Positions 8,661 through 17,007 of a stretch of DNA of 64,000 nt are shown one piece after another (within the stretch, counting starts at the first letter, position 1; every line of letters begins with the position of its first letter). The stretch is from Bacillus_I endophytica_A (lineage in GTDB: Bacteria > Bacillota > Bacilli > Bacillales > Bacillaceae_H), in the NCBI RefSeq assembly GCF_026790145.1, contig NZ_JALAMS010000015.1, forward strand, positions 124,001 through 188,000. The letters run 5' to 3'. Position numbers and translations under genes: made by a program. The notes beneath the pieces are model-generated. The model made no database searches and was not told where the DNA came from. It saw only the letters and a list, made by a program, of their open reading frames with translations.

Positions 8661-9414
8661 CACCCATTTGTTCTTTAATTTGTTTTAAGATCTTCTTTTC
8701 AAGCCTTGAAACTTGAACTTGTGATATGCCTAGTCTTGTTGCAACTTCTGATTGCGTTTGGTCTTTATAGTAGCGCAAGTAAACAATTAACCTTTCACGT
8801 TCATCAAGATGTTCAACAGCTTCTTTCAAAGCAATTTGATCAAACCATTTATCTTCACTCTGATCTGCGATTTGATCAAGTAATGTAATAGGGTCGCCGT
8901 CGTTTTCATAGACCGTTTCGTGAATAGAAGAAGGTGCTCGATTCGCTTCTTGAGCAAGCACAACCTCCTCTGGCGTAATATCAAGGTGCTCTGCAACTTC
9001 ATTGATCGTTGGTGTACGTCCATATACTTTTGAAAGTTCGTCTTTTGCTTTACGTATTTTATTGCTCGTTTCTTTTAAAGACCGACTAACTTTCACCGTG
9101 CCATCATCTCTTATAAAGCGCTGAATTTCTCCAATAATCATTGGAACTGCATATGTTGAGAACTTTACGTCATACGAAAGATCAAATTTATCCACAGATT
9201 TCAGTAACCCAATGCTTCCAATTTGAAACAAGTCATCTGGTTCATATCCTCTGTTTAGAAACCGCTGTACAACAGACCAAACGAGCCTCATATTACGATT
9301 CACAATCGTATCCCGGGCTTCTTGGTCACCATCTTGACTTCGTTTGATTAATTCTTTGACTTCATGGTCCTTTAAATATGGCTGATTCTTCTCACGCTTG
9401 ACCTCCACATCCAT
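8656..9414 (-). CDS. sigF: RNA polymerase sigma-F factor
   Basis: First forespore-specific sigma factor (252 residues). Region 2 contains NMRLVWSVVQRF, GYEPDDLFQIG and KFSTYAVPMIIGEIQRFIRD; region 3 follows KVSRSLKE; region 4 holds the HTH QSEVATRLGISQVQVSRLEK at the C-terminus. It directs forespore genes after asymmetric division and is held inactive by SpoIIAB. I chose ATG 9414 (MDVEV), 8 nt behind AAGGAG; a TTG two codons upstream is less likely. It is the third gene of spoIIA, 12 nt after spoIIAB. Confidence 0.97.
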   Translation of the reverse strand: MDVEVKREKNQPYLKDHEVKELIKRSQDGDQEARDTIVNRNMRLVWSVVQRFLNRGYEPDDLFQIGSIGLLKSVDKFDLSYDVKFSTYAVPMIIGEIQRFIRDDGTVKVSRSLKETSNKIRKAKDELSKVYGRTPTINEVAEHLDITPEEVVLAQEANRAPSSIHETVYENDGDPITLLDQIADQSEDKWFDQIALKEAVEHLDERERLIVYLRYYKDQTQSEVATRLGISQVQVSRLEKKILKQIKEQMGE

Positions 9415-9426
9415 AGGCAAGTCTCC

Positions 9427-9870
9427 TTAGTTGCACAACGCTTTTTGCTTTGCTAAATGCTTTTTTAAGTAAAGAGCTGTGCCATGATTTGTGGATGATT
9501 CGATTTTGCATTCATCCATAAAGTTTTCCATAATCGTAAATCCCATACCAGACCGTTCAAGTTCAGGTTTTGTTGTAAAAAGAGGTTGTTTTGCTTCTTC
9601 TACGTTGTCAATTCCATGTCCCTCGTCTCTTATATTTAACTCAACAACACCATCATCACTTAATGTAACAGAAATATATACTGTGCCTTCTGGATTGCTG
9701 TCATATCCATGAATAATAGCGTTTGTGACAGCTTCTGAAACAACCGTTTTAATTTCTGTAATTTCATCCATTGTGGGATTGAGCTGTGTCACAAAAGCAG
9801 CAACAGTAACACGCGCAAATGCTTCATTTTGACTCAGTGCCGAAAATTGAAGGTGCATTTCATTTTTCAT
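9427..9870 (-). CDS. spoIIAB: Anti-sigma-F factor and serine kinase SpoIIAB
   Basis: GHKL-fold protein (147 residues) that binds sigma-F with ATP and phosphorylates the anti-anti-sigma factor SpoIIAA. Visible ATP-site motifs: N-box EAVTNAIIHGY (about 47-57), DEGHGID (about 81-87), and SGMGFTIMENFMD (about 107-119). It is the central switch that confines sigma-F activity to the forespore. Its ATG abuts the spoIIAA stop with no gap, behind a GGGGGTGG ribosome site inside spoIIAA, so translation is probably coupled. Confidence 0.96.
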   Translation of the reverse strand: MKNEMHLQFSALSQNEAFARVTVAAFVTQLNPTMDEITEIKTVVSEAVTNAIIHGYDSNPEGTVYISVTLSDDGVVELNIRDEGHGIDNVEEAKQPLFTTKPELERSGMGFTIMENFMDECKIESSTNHGTALYLKKHLAKQKALCN

Positions 9871-10218
9871 TTAGGCCACCCCCAGCGTTGTTAGAGCTTT
9901 TTGTTCACTTTGCTCTAATCGAATAATTTTGAACATCCCTGACATTTCAAAAAGACGGTGAACAGCTGGAGATATAGCACAAACGACCATTTCCCCTCCA
10001 GCGCTCTTAATTTGCTTATAGCGTCCTAAAATGACACCAAGTCCTGAGCTATCCATAAAAGATAGATCAGCCAAATTTAATACAATATGATTAACGTCTT
10101 TTTGCAACAAGCCGGTAATTCGCGTTCTCAATTCTTCTGCTGTGTGGTGATCAAGCTCGCCCTTCAAACGAACAAGTAAAACAGAATCTTTTACCTCACA
10201 TTCAATCACAAGACTCAC
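9871..10218 (-). CDS. spoIIAA: Anti-anti-sigma-F factor SpoIIAA
   Basis: STAS-domain protein (115 residues) that frees sigma-F when unphosphorylated. The phosphorylation site is the first Ser of FMDSSGLG, Ser57 here (Ser58 in B. subtilis). SpoIIAB phosphorylates it and SpoIIE removes the phosphate. It starts with GTG at 10218, preceded by GGAGGG. An ATG one base off that codon (10220) is out of frame and meets TGA immediately, so GTG is the start. First gene of spoIIA. Confidence 0.96.
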   Translation of the reverse strand: MSLVIECEVKDSVLLVRLKGELDHHTAEELRTRITGLLQKDVNHIVLNLADLSFMDSSGLGVILGRYKQIKSAGGEMVVCAISPAVHRLFEMSGMFKIIRLEQSEQKALTTLGVA

Positions 10219-10248
10219 ATTAAACCCTCCTTGCTTTCATATAATGCT

Positions 10249-10278
10249 TCTTTCGCTAGAAAGGAGGAGGTTTCCTTC
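10249..10278 (-). promoter_or_regulatory. Candidate sigma-H promoter of spoIIA
   Basis: On the minus strand, GAAGGAAAC (10270-10278) fits the sigma-H -35 RNAGGAWWW at 8 of 9 positions. Twelve nt on, AGCGAAAGA (10249-10257) fits the -10 RNNGAATWW with two mismatches. The spacer of 12 is normal. In B. subtilis spoIIA is read from a sigma-H promoter activated by Spo0A~P. The call is tentative because the -10 is imperfect. Confidence 0.45.
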
Positions 10279-10310
10279 TTCATGACAAAACTAGTTTAGA
10301 TTCGTCAAAT

Positions 10311-11477
10311 TTAGCTCGTCTTTGTAAATGTTGTAAACGTTCGTTTAAAGAAATTCCACCAAGAAGCTTCTTCCATACTGTCCTTTGCAAGAAGCGGTGA
10401 TGTTGTGACAACTTTTCCATCTTTTTTTATAATAAGCGTTCCCACTTCATCTCCTTTTTTCAAAGGCGCTTTTAAATCCTTATTCAGCTTCACTTCTTTT
10501 TTCATATTTGCTTTTCCTTGTCCTTTTTCATTTAAGATTGAAATAGGCTCTGAAGTTACAACTTTTACTGTTTTATCTTTTCCTTTTGCAACTTTCACTT
10601 CTCCAACAACTTGATCTCGCTTGTAAAGTGGAGATGTTTCGTATTTGCTGAACGCGTAATCAAGCATCTTTGTAATTTGGCTGTTGCGATCTTTAGGTGT
10701 GTCTGCTCCAAATACAACAGCTACAACGCGCATATTGCCTTTTTTAGCTGTTGCTGTTAAACAATATTTTGCTTCTTTTGTGTACCCTGTTTTTAATCCA
10801 TCAACGCCATCATAAAACTTCAGCAGACGATTTGTATTCACAAGCCAGAATTTTTTATCTGTATCTTCCCTAAGATAGTCCTCATATGTGCCTGTAAATT
10901 TTGTAATTTCTTCATATTTCAATAGCTCTTTTGCCATAATAGACATATCATGAGCTGTACTATAATGATCTTCAACAGATAAACCTGTTGGATTTTGAAA
11001 CTTTGTATTTTTAAGTCCTAAATCTTTTGCCTTTTGATTCATCATGCTTACAAACTCTTCTTCAGAACCTGCGAGGTGCTCAGCCATTGCAACTGAGGCA
11101 TCGTTTCCTGAAGCAATTGCAATTCCTTTTAACATTTGTTCTACCGTCATTTCTTCGCCAGGCTCAAGGAAAATTTGTGAGCCACCCATTGATGCTGCAT
11201 GTTCACTTGTCCGAACTTTGTCGCTCATCTTGATTTTCCCCTTATCAAGAGCGTCCATAATAAGAATCATTGTCATAACTTTAGTCATACTTGCAGGAGG
11301 AAGTTTTTCATTGCCGTTTTTTTCGTATAAAATCTCTCCTGTGTCTCGTTCAATTAAAATAGCCGACTTTGCTTTCTCAGCTAAATTTGGTGCTTTTTTC
11401 TCAGCTCCAAATGCTGTTGGTGATAAAGTGGAGACGCCTAATAAGAGAACTAGTATAAAAGAAAAGAGTTGTTTCAT
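10311..11477 (-). CDS. dacF: D-alanyl-D-alanine carboxypeptidase DacF (low-molecular-weight PBP)
   Basis: Exported serine peptidase of the S11 family that trims the terminal D-Ala from peptidoglycan pentapeptides; DacF acts on the spore cortex. A signal peptide ends near residue 24 (TAFGAEKK). Catalytic motifs: Ser63-x-x-Lys66 (SMTK), SGN at 123-125 and KTG at 229-231. A C-terminal PBP5-type domain (about 275-365) ends in an amphipathic helix SWWNFFKRTF that should sit on the membrane. Length 388, as in B. subtilis (389). It lies directly upstream of spoIIA; in B. subtilis read-through from dacF into spoIIA occurs late in sporulation. Confidence 0.95.
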   Translation of the reverse strand: MKQLFSFILVLLLGVSTLSPTAFGAEKKAPNLAEKAKSAILIERDTGEILYEKNGNEKLPPASMTKVMTMILIMDALDKGKIKMSDKVRTSEHAASMGGSQIFLEPGEEMTVEQMLKGIAIASGNDASVAMAEHLAGSEEEFVSMMNQKAKDLGLKNTKFQNPTGLSVEDHYSTAHDMSIMAKELLKYEEITKFTGTYEDYLREDTDKKFWLVNTNRLLKFYDGVDGLKTGYTKEAKYCLTATAKKGNMRVVAVVFGADTPKDRNSQITKMLDYAFSKYETSPLYKRDQVVGEVKVAKGKDKTVKVVTSEPISILNEKGQGKANMKKEVKLNKDLKAPLKKGDEVGTLIIKKDGKVVTTSPLLAKDSMEEASWWNFFKRTFTTFTKTS

Positions 11478-11572
11478 TGCATGTTAACCTCCATTCGTAA
11501 TACCACTATTTTTTCCAAAAAAGCACATATTATACTGAATTTCGTTGAAAATAATGGAGGAAAAATTTTTTA

Positions 11573-11625
11573 TATCCATAAAAAAACGCGGTGAAGAATA
11601 TTCTTCACCGCGTTTTTTATGGATA
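11573..11625 (-). terminator. Terminator of the drm-punA-pdp operon
   Basis: A perfect 38-nt palindrome (11581-11618) with A and T runs at its ends, extended by further complementarity to 11573 and 11625. It sits right after the pdp stop at 11626. The T6 on either strand makes it bidirectional in principle; dacF starts about 100 nt further on. Confidence 0.9.
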
Positions 11626-12936
11626 CTAGTTTGATTTTTGAACTGTATCATAAATAAGAGAAGGAGCATCAACTTTTTCAGAAGAAATGCTAATGTTCTT
11701 TAGAATATGTTCTTTTACTTCTTGAACATCTTCTTTGTTGCTGTAAATTGTCACAAGCGACTCGCCTTTTTTCACTTCATCGCCGACTTTCTTACGAAGC
11801 ATAAGACCAACAGCAAGATCAATCTCAGAATCCTTTGTAGCACGTCCTGCACCAAGCCACATTGCCGCTGTACCCATTTCATCTGCCACAATTTCTGATA
11901 CATAACCATCTTTCTCTGCCTTCACTTCAATCTTATGTGCTGCTTGTGGAAGTTTTGCCACATCATCAACAACAGAAGGATCTCCACCTTGAGCAGCTAA
12001 AAATGTTTTAAAACTTTCAAGTGCTTTTCCATTTTCAATAACTTCCTGAAGCATACGACGTGCTTCTTCAAGAGACGAAGCTTTGTTTGCTAAGTAGACC
12101 ATATAGCTACCAAGCACTAAGCATAGCTCTTCTAAATCTTTTGGACCTTTACCTTTTAACGTATCAATGGCTTCTTCGACTTCAAGAGCATTTCCAATCG
12201 CAAAACCAAGCGGTTGACTCATATCAGAAATAACAGCCATTGTTTGACGGCCAACGTTATTTCCGATATTCACCATTGATTGTGCTAGAGCTTTGGCATC
12301 TTCTAAGTTTTTCATAAAAGCACCAGCACCTGTTTTTACGTCTAAAACAATTGCATCTGCTCCAGCCGCAATCTTTTTACTCATAATAGATGCTGCAATA
12401 AGAGGTAGGCTATTAACTGTTGCCGTTACATCACGAAGCGCGTAGATTTTTTTATCTGCTGGTGTTAAGTTTCCAGACTGTCCCACAACCGCTACTTTAT
12501 TTTTATTCACAAGCTCAATAAATTCTTTTTTATCAATTTCAACGTGAAATCCTTTAACAGCTTCAAGCTTATCAATGGTTCCACCTGTATGACCTAACCC
12601 TCTGCCAGACATTTTAGCAACTGGTACTCCTACTGCTGCTACAAGAGGGGCAAGAATAAGTGTTGTAGTGTCACCTACACCGCCTGTTGAATGTTTATCA
12701 ACTTTCACACCCTCAATTGCTGAAAGGTCAATCGTGTCTCCTGATTGAACCATTGACATTGTTAGCTCTGCTTGTTCATTAGCTGTCATGCCTTGGAAGA
12801 AAACAGCCATTGTAAAAGCACTCATTTGGTAATCTGGAATGTCTCCTGATGTGTAGCCTTCAACGATAAACGAAATTTCTTCTTTTGTTAATTCTTTACC
12901 GTCACGCTTTTTTGCAATTAAATCAACCATTCTCAT
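11626..12936 (-). CDS. pdp: Pyrimidine-nucleoside phosphorylase
   Basis: Phosphorolysis of uridine, thymidine and deoxyuridine to base plus (deoxy)ribose-1-phosphate, in the cytosol. The thymidine phosphorylase family signature is intact: KHSTGGVGDTTTL (phosphate binding), AKMSGRGLGHTGGTIDKLE, and SIMSKKIAAGADAIVLDVK. A C-terminal domain follows (about 345-436). The start MRMVDLI follows a G-rich ribosome site. It forms an operon with punA and drm upstream: the phosphorylases yield pentose-1-phosphates and the mutase converts them to 5-phosphates. In B. subtilis pdp lies elsewhere, with nupC and dra. Confidence 0.95.
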   Translation of the reverse strand: MRMVDLIAKKRDGKELTKEEISFIVEGYTSGDIPDYQMSAFTMAVFFQGMTANEQAELTMSMVQSGDTIDLSAIEGVKVDKHSTGGVGDTTTLILAPLVAAVGVPVAKMSGRGLGHTGGTIDKLEAVKGFHVEIDKKEFIELVNKNKVAVVGQSGNLTPADKKIYALRDVTATVNSLPLIAASIMSKKIAAGADAIVLDVKTGAGAFMKNLEDAKALAQSMVNIGNNVGRQTMAVISDMSQPLGFAIGNALEVEEAIDTLKGKGPKDLEELCLVLGSYMVYLANKASSLEEARRMLQEVIENGKALESFKTFLAAQGGDPSVVDDVAKLPQAAHKIEVKAEKDGYVSEIVADEMGTAAMWLGAGRATKDSEIDLAVGLMLRKKVGDEVKKGESLVTIYSNKEDVQEVKEHILKNISISSEKVDAPSLIYDTVQKSN

Positions 12937-12956
12937 GTTGGCTCATCCCCCCTAAT

Positions 12957-13778
12957 TTAGTTGCTCATTTTTCGTACGATTTCTTTTACAAATGCAAGGA
13001 AGTTTTTCTTTACTTTTTCTGTTGTTTCAATTACTTCTTCATGATTAAGAGGCTGATCTAATATGCCTGCAGCCATATTTGAAATACAAGAGATTCCAAG
13101 GACTTTCATCCCCGCATGACGAGCAACAATAACTTCTGGAACTGTTGACATACCAACTGCGTCCCCTCCAAGAATACGAAGCATACGAACTTCAGCAGGT
13201 GTTTCATAAGATGGACCTGTATTACCAACATATACGCCTTCTTGAATCGATAAATCTAAGCTCGCTGCTGCTTCTTTTGCAAGAACTCGCAACTCTTTAG
13301 AATATCCTTCTGACATGTCTGGGAAACGAGGACCAAGGTTGCTATCATTAGCTCCAATAAGCGGATTGCTACCAAAGTTATTGATATGATCACTAATAAG
13401 CATCAAATCACCAGGATTGAACGATTCGTTAATACCTCCGGCTGCATTTGTAACAATAAGTTTCTCAACTCCAAGCTCTTTCATTACGCGAACAGGGAAC
13501 GTTACTTTGTCAAAGCTGTAACCTTCATAATAATGAAATCTCCCTTGCATTGCGATTACTTTCGCTCCGTTCAACGTTCCAATAACAAGCTGCCCTGCAT
13601 GTCCTTCAACAGTTGAAACAGGGAATTCAGGAATATCTTCGTATGGGATTTTTACCGCATTCTCAATTTCATCGCCAAGGACTCCTAATCCTGATCCTAA
13701 AATAAGTCCGATTTCCGGCTTAACTTGTAACTTTTCTTCAATAAATGAAGCAGCTGTTTGAATAGCATTTTTATTCAT
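12957..13778 (-). CDS. punA: Purine-nucleoside phosphorylase (PNP trimeric type, PupG)
   Basis: Cleaves guanosine, inosine and their deoxy forms with phosphate. It has the class I PNP (PF01048) features of the trimeric type: GLILGSGLG at the N-terminus, EGHAGQLVIG, QGRFHYYEGY, TNAAGGIN, GPSYETPAEVRM and the base-binding NHEEVIE near the C-terminus. Length 273 against 271 in B. subtilis PupG. It sits between drm and pdp, 21 nt from each, in the nucleoside-salvage operon. Confidence 0.95.
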   Translation of the reverse strand: MNKNAIQTAASFIEEKLQVKPEIGLILGSGLGVLGDEIENAVKIPYEDIPEFPVSTVEGHAGQLVIGTLNGAKVIAMQGRFHYYEGYSFDKVTFPVRVMKELGVEKLIVTNAAGGINESFNPGDLMLISDHINNFGSNPLIGANDSNLGPRFPDMSEGYSKELRVLAKEAAASLDLSIQEGVYVGNTGPSYETPAEVRMLRILGGDAVGMSTVPEVIVARHAGMKVLGISCISNMAAGILDQPLNHEEVIETTEKVKKNFLAFVKEIVRKMSN

Positions 13779-13799
13779 ATATTCTCTCTCCCTCTTATC

Positions 13800-14987
13800 T
13801 TATTTTTGAGTTAGTTCATTTAAAAAACTTTTTCCATGTTCCGGTAACTTAATATTAAAATTATCTGCTACTGTCGCGCCAATATCTGCAAATGTTTGAC
13901 GAACATCAAGCTTCTCGCCCTTTTTCATTCCTTTGCTATATACAAGGAGCGGTACATATTCTCTCGTGTGATCTGTACCATGATGAATAGGATCGTTTCC
14001 ATGGTCTGCTGTAATGATGAGTAAATCATCATCTTTTAATCCTTCCAATACTTCAGCAAGGCGGACATCATATTCTTCAAGTGCATCTCCATAGCCTTGT
14101 GGATCACGGCGATGTCCAAACTTCGCATCAAAGTCTACTAAGTTTACAAAGCTTAGCCCTTCAAAATCCATATGAAGAGTCTCTACCAATTTGTCCATTC
14201 CGTCCATATTAGACGTTGTTCGAAGGGATTTTGTTACACCTTCTCCATCATAAATATCAGAAATTTTACCAATTGCAATCACGTCAAAATTTTCATCTTT
14301 AAGCTCATTCATAACAGTACGGCCAAATGGTTTTAAAGCATAGTCATGGCGATTTGAAGTACGCTCAAATTTCCCAGGACTACCAATGAACGGACGAGCA
14401 ATCACACGACCAACCATATATTTTTCATCAAGTGTGAGTTCACGAGCAATTTCACAAATCTTATAAAGCTCATCAAGCGGAACAATATCTTCATGTGCAG
14501 CGATCTGCAATACTGAATCTGCTGAAGTATAAACAATAAGCGCTCCTGTCTTCATATGTTCTTCACCAAGCTCGTCTAAAATAGCGGTGCCTGAAGCAGG
14601 TTTATTAGCGATAATTTTACGACCTGTCTTTTCTTCAAGTTCAGCAATTAGCTCTTCAGGGAATCCATCTGGAAAAACGCGGAACGGCTGATCAATGTGA
14701 AGACCCATGATCTCCCAATGACCTGTCATTGTATCTTTTCCTGTTGAAGCTTCCTGCATTTTTGTATAGTAAGCAAGTGGTGTATCCACTTTTTGGATTC
14801 CTTTAATCTCACGAATATTGCTTAAGCCTAGCTTACCCATGTTTGGCATGTTAAGTCCTCCACGATGTTCAGCAATATGGCCAAGCGTGTCTGCGCCTTT
14901 ATCATCATACTGCTCAGCATCTGGAGCTTCACCAATCCCAACAGAGTCCATCACAACTAAAAATATACGTTTATATGTATAAGACAT
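13800..14987 (-). CDS. drm: Phosphopentomutase
   Basis: Alkaline-phosphatase superfamily mutase that interconverts (deoxy)ribose-1-phosphate and 5-phosphate and so connects nucleoside phosphorolysis with the pentose phosphate pathway. The metal ligands and phospho-Thr lie in VVMDSVGIGEAPDA and EASTGKDTMTGHWE (Thr of KDTMTG is the likely phosphorylated residue), and DHGNDP and GTDHTREYVP are near the C-terminus. The ATG at 14987 (395 residues) follows GGAGGAGA; a TTG at 15002 would lie inside that ribosome site. First gene of the drm-punA-pdp operon. Confidence 0.95.
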   Translation of the reverse strand: MSYTYKRIFLVVMDSVGIGEAPDAEQYDDKGADTLGHIAEHRGGLNMPNMGKLGLSNIREIKGIQKVDTPLAYYTKMQEASTGKDTMTGHWEIMGLHIDQPFRVFPDGFPEELIAELEEKTGRKIIANKPASGTAILDELGEEHMKTGALIVYTSADSVLQIAAHEDIVPLDELYKICEIARELTLDEKYMVGRVIARPFIGSPGKFERTSNRHDYALKPFGRTVMNELKDENFDVIAIGKISDIYDGEGVTKSLRTTSNMDGMDKLVETLHMDFEGLSFVNLVDFDAKFGHRRDPQGYGDALEEYDVRLAEVLEGLKDDDLLIITADHGNDPIHHGTDHTREYVPLLVYSKGMKKGEKLDVRQTFADIGATVADNFNIKLPEHGKSFLNELTQK

Positions 14988-15129
14988 AACAATCTCCTCC
15001 AAAATATCTGGTTTGTTTATAACATTCCCTCTTTACTATCGTTTTAAGCGAAATTTATGTAAGGAGACAAGAGGTCTGACTTCTTCAGTATAACGTTTCT
15101 CTATTCAAATTGGAAGTGGTTACATTTAA

Positions 15130-15175
15130 GAAACTAAAAAAGGTAGAATAATGATTATTCTACCTTTTTAGTTTC
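15130..15175 (-). terminator. Terminator after xerD
   Basis: Arms 15130-15152 and 15154-15175 pair over about 21 bp with a single extra A. The right arm touches the xerD stop. The T5-6 run is inside the stem on the minus strand. It separates the fur-side cluster from drm. Confidence 0.75.
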
Positions 15176-16068
15176 TATGCTCGTGGATGAAATTCATTGT
15201 ATACATCTTTTAATCGCTTTTTCGTCACATGTGTATAGATCTGCGTTGTGGAGATATCAGCATGTCCAAGCATTTCTTGCACCGCTCGTAAATCGGCCCC
15301 ATTTTCAAGGAGATGCGTTGCAAACGAATGTCGTAATGTATGTGGGGTAAGTTCTTTTTCAATTTGAGCAGATAGGGCTAACTTTTTCAAAATTTTCCAA
15401 AACCCTTGACGTGTTAACCTGCGACCATGATGATTAAGAAAAAGAGCTTCTTCTTTTTGGTTTCTTTTTAAAAGCTTTGGACGACTTTCTTCAATATATT
15501 TCTGTAACGCCTCACTTGCCATTTTGCCCATCGGAACAATTCGTTCCTTGTCTCCTTTTCCAATACATCGGACAAATCCCATTGTCATATGAACATCTTC
15601 TACATTCAAATTCATAAGCTCTGTAACCCGAATTCCTGTTGCGTACAAAAGCTCTAACATTGCTTTTTCGCGTTTTCCAAACGGTGTAGATTCGTCAGGA
15701 GCAGTCAAAAGAGCTTCTACTTCGTCTGGTGACAGCACTTTTGGAAGAGTCCTCTCCACTTGTGGGGTTTCAATATGGACAGATGGATCCTTGTCCACAA
15801 TATGCTCACGCAACAGAAACTGATGAAAAGATCGAATAGATGCAACATGTCTTGCAATAGTTTTCGAGGATTTTCCATTCTCCATCATATATCTCATAAA
15901 CGCAATAATATGCTCTCTTGTGACTTCTTCAAAAGAAGAAACAGTCTCCACTTTTTTTAAGTACTCAGCATATTTCACTAAATCGCGCTTATAAGATTCA
16001 ATCGTATTTGGAGCTAACCCTCGTTCTACAACTAAATAGTGAATAAAATCTTCAATTGTAAGGTTCAA
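15175..16068 (-). CDS. xerD: Site-specific tyrosine recombinase XerD
   Basis: Resolves chromosome dimers at dif with its partner XerC (RipX/CodV in B. subtilis). Core-binding SAM-like domain about 1-85; catalytic domain 105-297. All catalytic residues are present: Arg147, Lys171, His243, Arg246, His269 and the nucleophile Tyr278. It is 297 residues, the usual length. The position between yqzK and drm is the B. subtilis place of ripX, so this is the housekeeping enzyme and not a mobile-element integrase; no repeats or cargo flank it. Confidence 0.95.
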   Translation of the reverse strand: MNLTIEDFIHYLVVERGLAPNTIESYKRDLVKYAEYLKKVETVSSFEEVTREHIIAFMRYMMENGKSSKTIARHVASIRSFHQFLLREHIVDKDPSVHIETPQVERTLPKVLSPDEVEALLTAPDESTPFGKREKAMLELLYATGIRVTELMNLNVEDVHMTMGFVRCIGKGDKERIVPMGKMASEALQKYIEESRPKLLKRNQKEEALFLNHHGRRLTRQGFWKILKKLALSAQIEKELTPHTLRHSFATHLLENGADLRAVQEMLGHADISTTQIYTHVTKKRLKDVYNEFHPRA

Positions 16069-16074
16069 TACTCT

Positions 16075-16302
16075 CTACTCCCCGTTATGATAAAACATCA
16101 CTAATCTTTCTATCCATGATTTTTCTTCTTCGTGTACCATGTTGGCTACTTTGACAGCAGATCCTTCTGGAACATCGTAGCGATGATAGTTTTGATATTC
16201 TTCATATACCCATAAAAGTGCACAGTAAAATAATACCGTAAAACTAACAAAAAGCACAAACACTTTACAAGCCTGTACTGTTACATCCCACCACGTTTTC
16301 AT
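16075..16302 (-). CDS. yqzK: YqzK-family small membrane protein (DUF4227)
   Basis: A 75-residue protein with one transmembrane helix (about residues 12-32, rich in Phe, Val and Leu) and a charged C-terminal tail ending in EEKSWIERLVMFYHNGE. The family is found between fur and xerD in Bacillus; its function is unknown. I chose the second of two nearby ATGs (16302) because GGAGG lies 6 nt before it, whereas the first ATG (16308) touches the ribosome site. Confidence 0.85.
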   Translation of the reverse strand: MKTWWDVTVQACKVFVLFVSFTVLFYCALLWVYEEYQNYHRYDVPEGSAVKVANMVHEEEKSWIERLVMFYHNGE

Positions 16303-16400
16303 TGGCATCCTCCAAAAAAGATTTCTACTAAAACATATGCCAACAGGAGCAGATTTTATACCTTTTTGAAGAAGGGTGCTTGTTGTTTTATCCTAATAAA

Positions 16401-16431
16401 AAAAACCTCTCCCACGTCGGAAAAGGTTTTT
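16401..16431 (-). terminator. Terminator of fur
   Basis: A 13-bp stem with two G-U pairs (16401-16413 with 16419-16431) begins 8 nt after the fur stop and ends, on the minus strand, in a run of eight T. Confidence 0.8.
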
Positions 16432-16438
16432 ATATCGT

Positions 16439-16900
16439 TCAATTCGATTCTTTTTCGTGATTCTCATTATGGCAACGATGACAAATACCATGAAATGTCA
16501 AACGATGGTCTTTAATTTTAAAGTTCCAATCGCGTTCAACGATTTTTTCTACGTCTCCAAGAAGATCGTCTTGAATCTCATCTACTGCTCCACACTCAAT
16601 ACATACAAGGTGATGATGGAAATGATCTGCCCCTTCTTTACGAAGGTCATACCTTGATACCCCATCACCAAAGTTAATTTTGTCTACAATCTTTAATTCT
16701 GTTAAAAGTTCTAGTGTCCGATAAACCGTTGCAAGGCCAATTTCTGGAGCCTTTTCCTTGACGAGGAGATATACGTCTTCTGCACTTAAATGATCTTTTT
16801 CATTCTCAAGCAAAACTCGTACAGTCGCCTCACGCTGTGGGGTCAGTTTGTAACTTGACGAATGCAACTGCTGCTTTATCCGATCAATTCTACTTTCCAT
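16439..16900 (-). CDS. fur: Ferric uptake regulator Fur
   Basis: Iron-dependent repressor of uptake and siderophore genes. The N-terminal winged helix (1-85) contains LTPQREATVRVLLE and GLATVYRTLELL (recognition helix). The dimerisation domain holds the metal ligands HFHHHLVCIECG and, for structural zinc, the second pair CHRC near the C-terminus. Overall it matches B. subtilis Fur closely as I recall it (149 residues there, 153 here, with a slightly longer tail). GGGAGGG precedes the ATG. Control is likely through the PerR/Fur-like box in front of the gene. Confidence 0.96.
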   Translation of the reverse strand: MESRIDRIKQQLHSSSYKLTPQREATVRVLLENEKDHLSAEDVYLLVKEKAPEIGLATVYRTLELLTELKIVDKINFGDGVSRYDLRKEGADHFHHHLVCIECGAVDEIQDDLLGDVEKIVERDWNFKIKDHRLTFHGICHRCHNENHEKESN

Positions 16901-16932
16901 TTGCTAGTCCCTCCCTCGCCATTCATCTGTAC

Positions 16933-16976
16933 ATTATAACAGATTTTTCTCAGTAAGGAAAATAAAATGATTATCA
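16933..16976 (-). promoter_or_regulatory. fur promoter with a PerR/Fur-like operator
   Basis: On the minus strand a perfect TATAAT (16933-16938) is the -10; no good -35 is visible. Upstream lies TGATAATCATTTTAT (16962-16976), which fits both the Fur (TGATAATnATTATCA) and the PerR (TTATAATnATTATAA) 7-1-7 box at 11 of 14 defined positions. In B. subtilis fur is in the PerR regulon. Promoter plausible; identity of the regulator uncertain. Confidence 0.5.
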
Positions 16977-17007
16977 ATTAGGAAACACACACATTATTAT
17001 ATAATAA

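Noticed and set aside
8409..8663. 84-codon minus-strand frame across the spoVA promoter
   Set aside because: Overlaps spoVAA in another frame and covers the sigma-G promoter and sigF terminator.
11044..11487. 147-codon plus-strand frame opposite dacF
   Set aside because: Antisense shadow of a well-conserved gene; no ribosome site and no recognisable domain.
11484..11672. 62-codon minus-strand frame between dacF and pdp
   Set aside because: It runs through the pdp terminator palindrome and the pdp end; no ribosome site.
15175..16068. Tyrosine recombinase as sign of an integrated element
   Set aside because: It is XerD in its normal chromosomal context with no att repeats or cargo.
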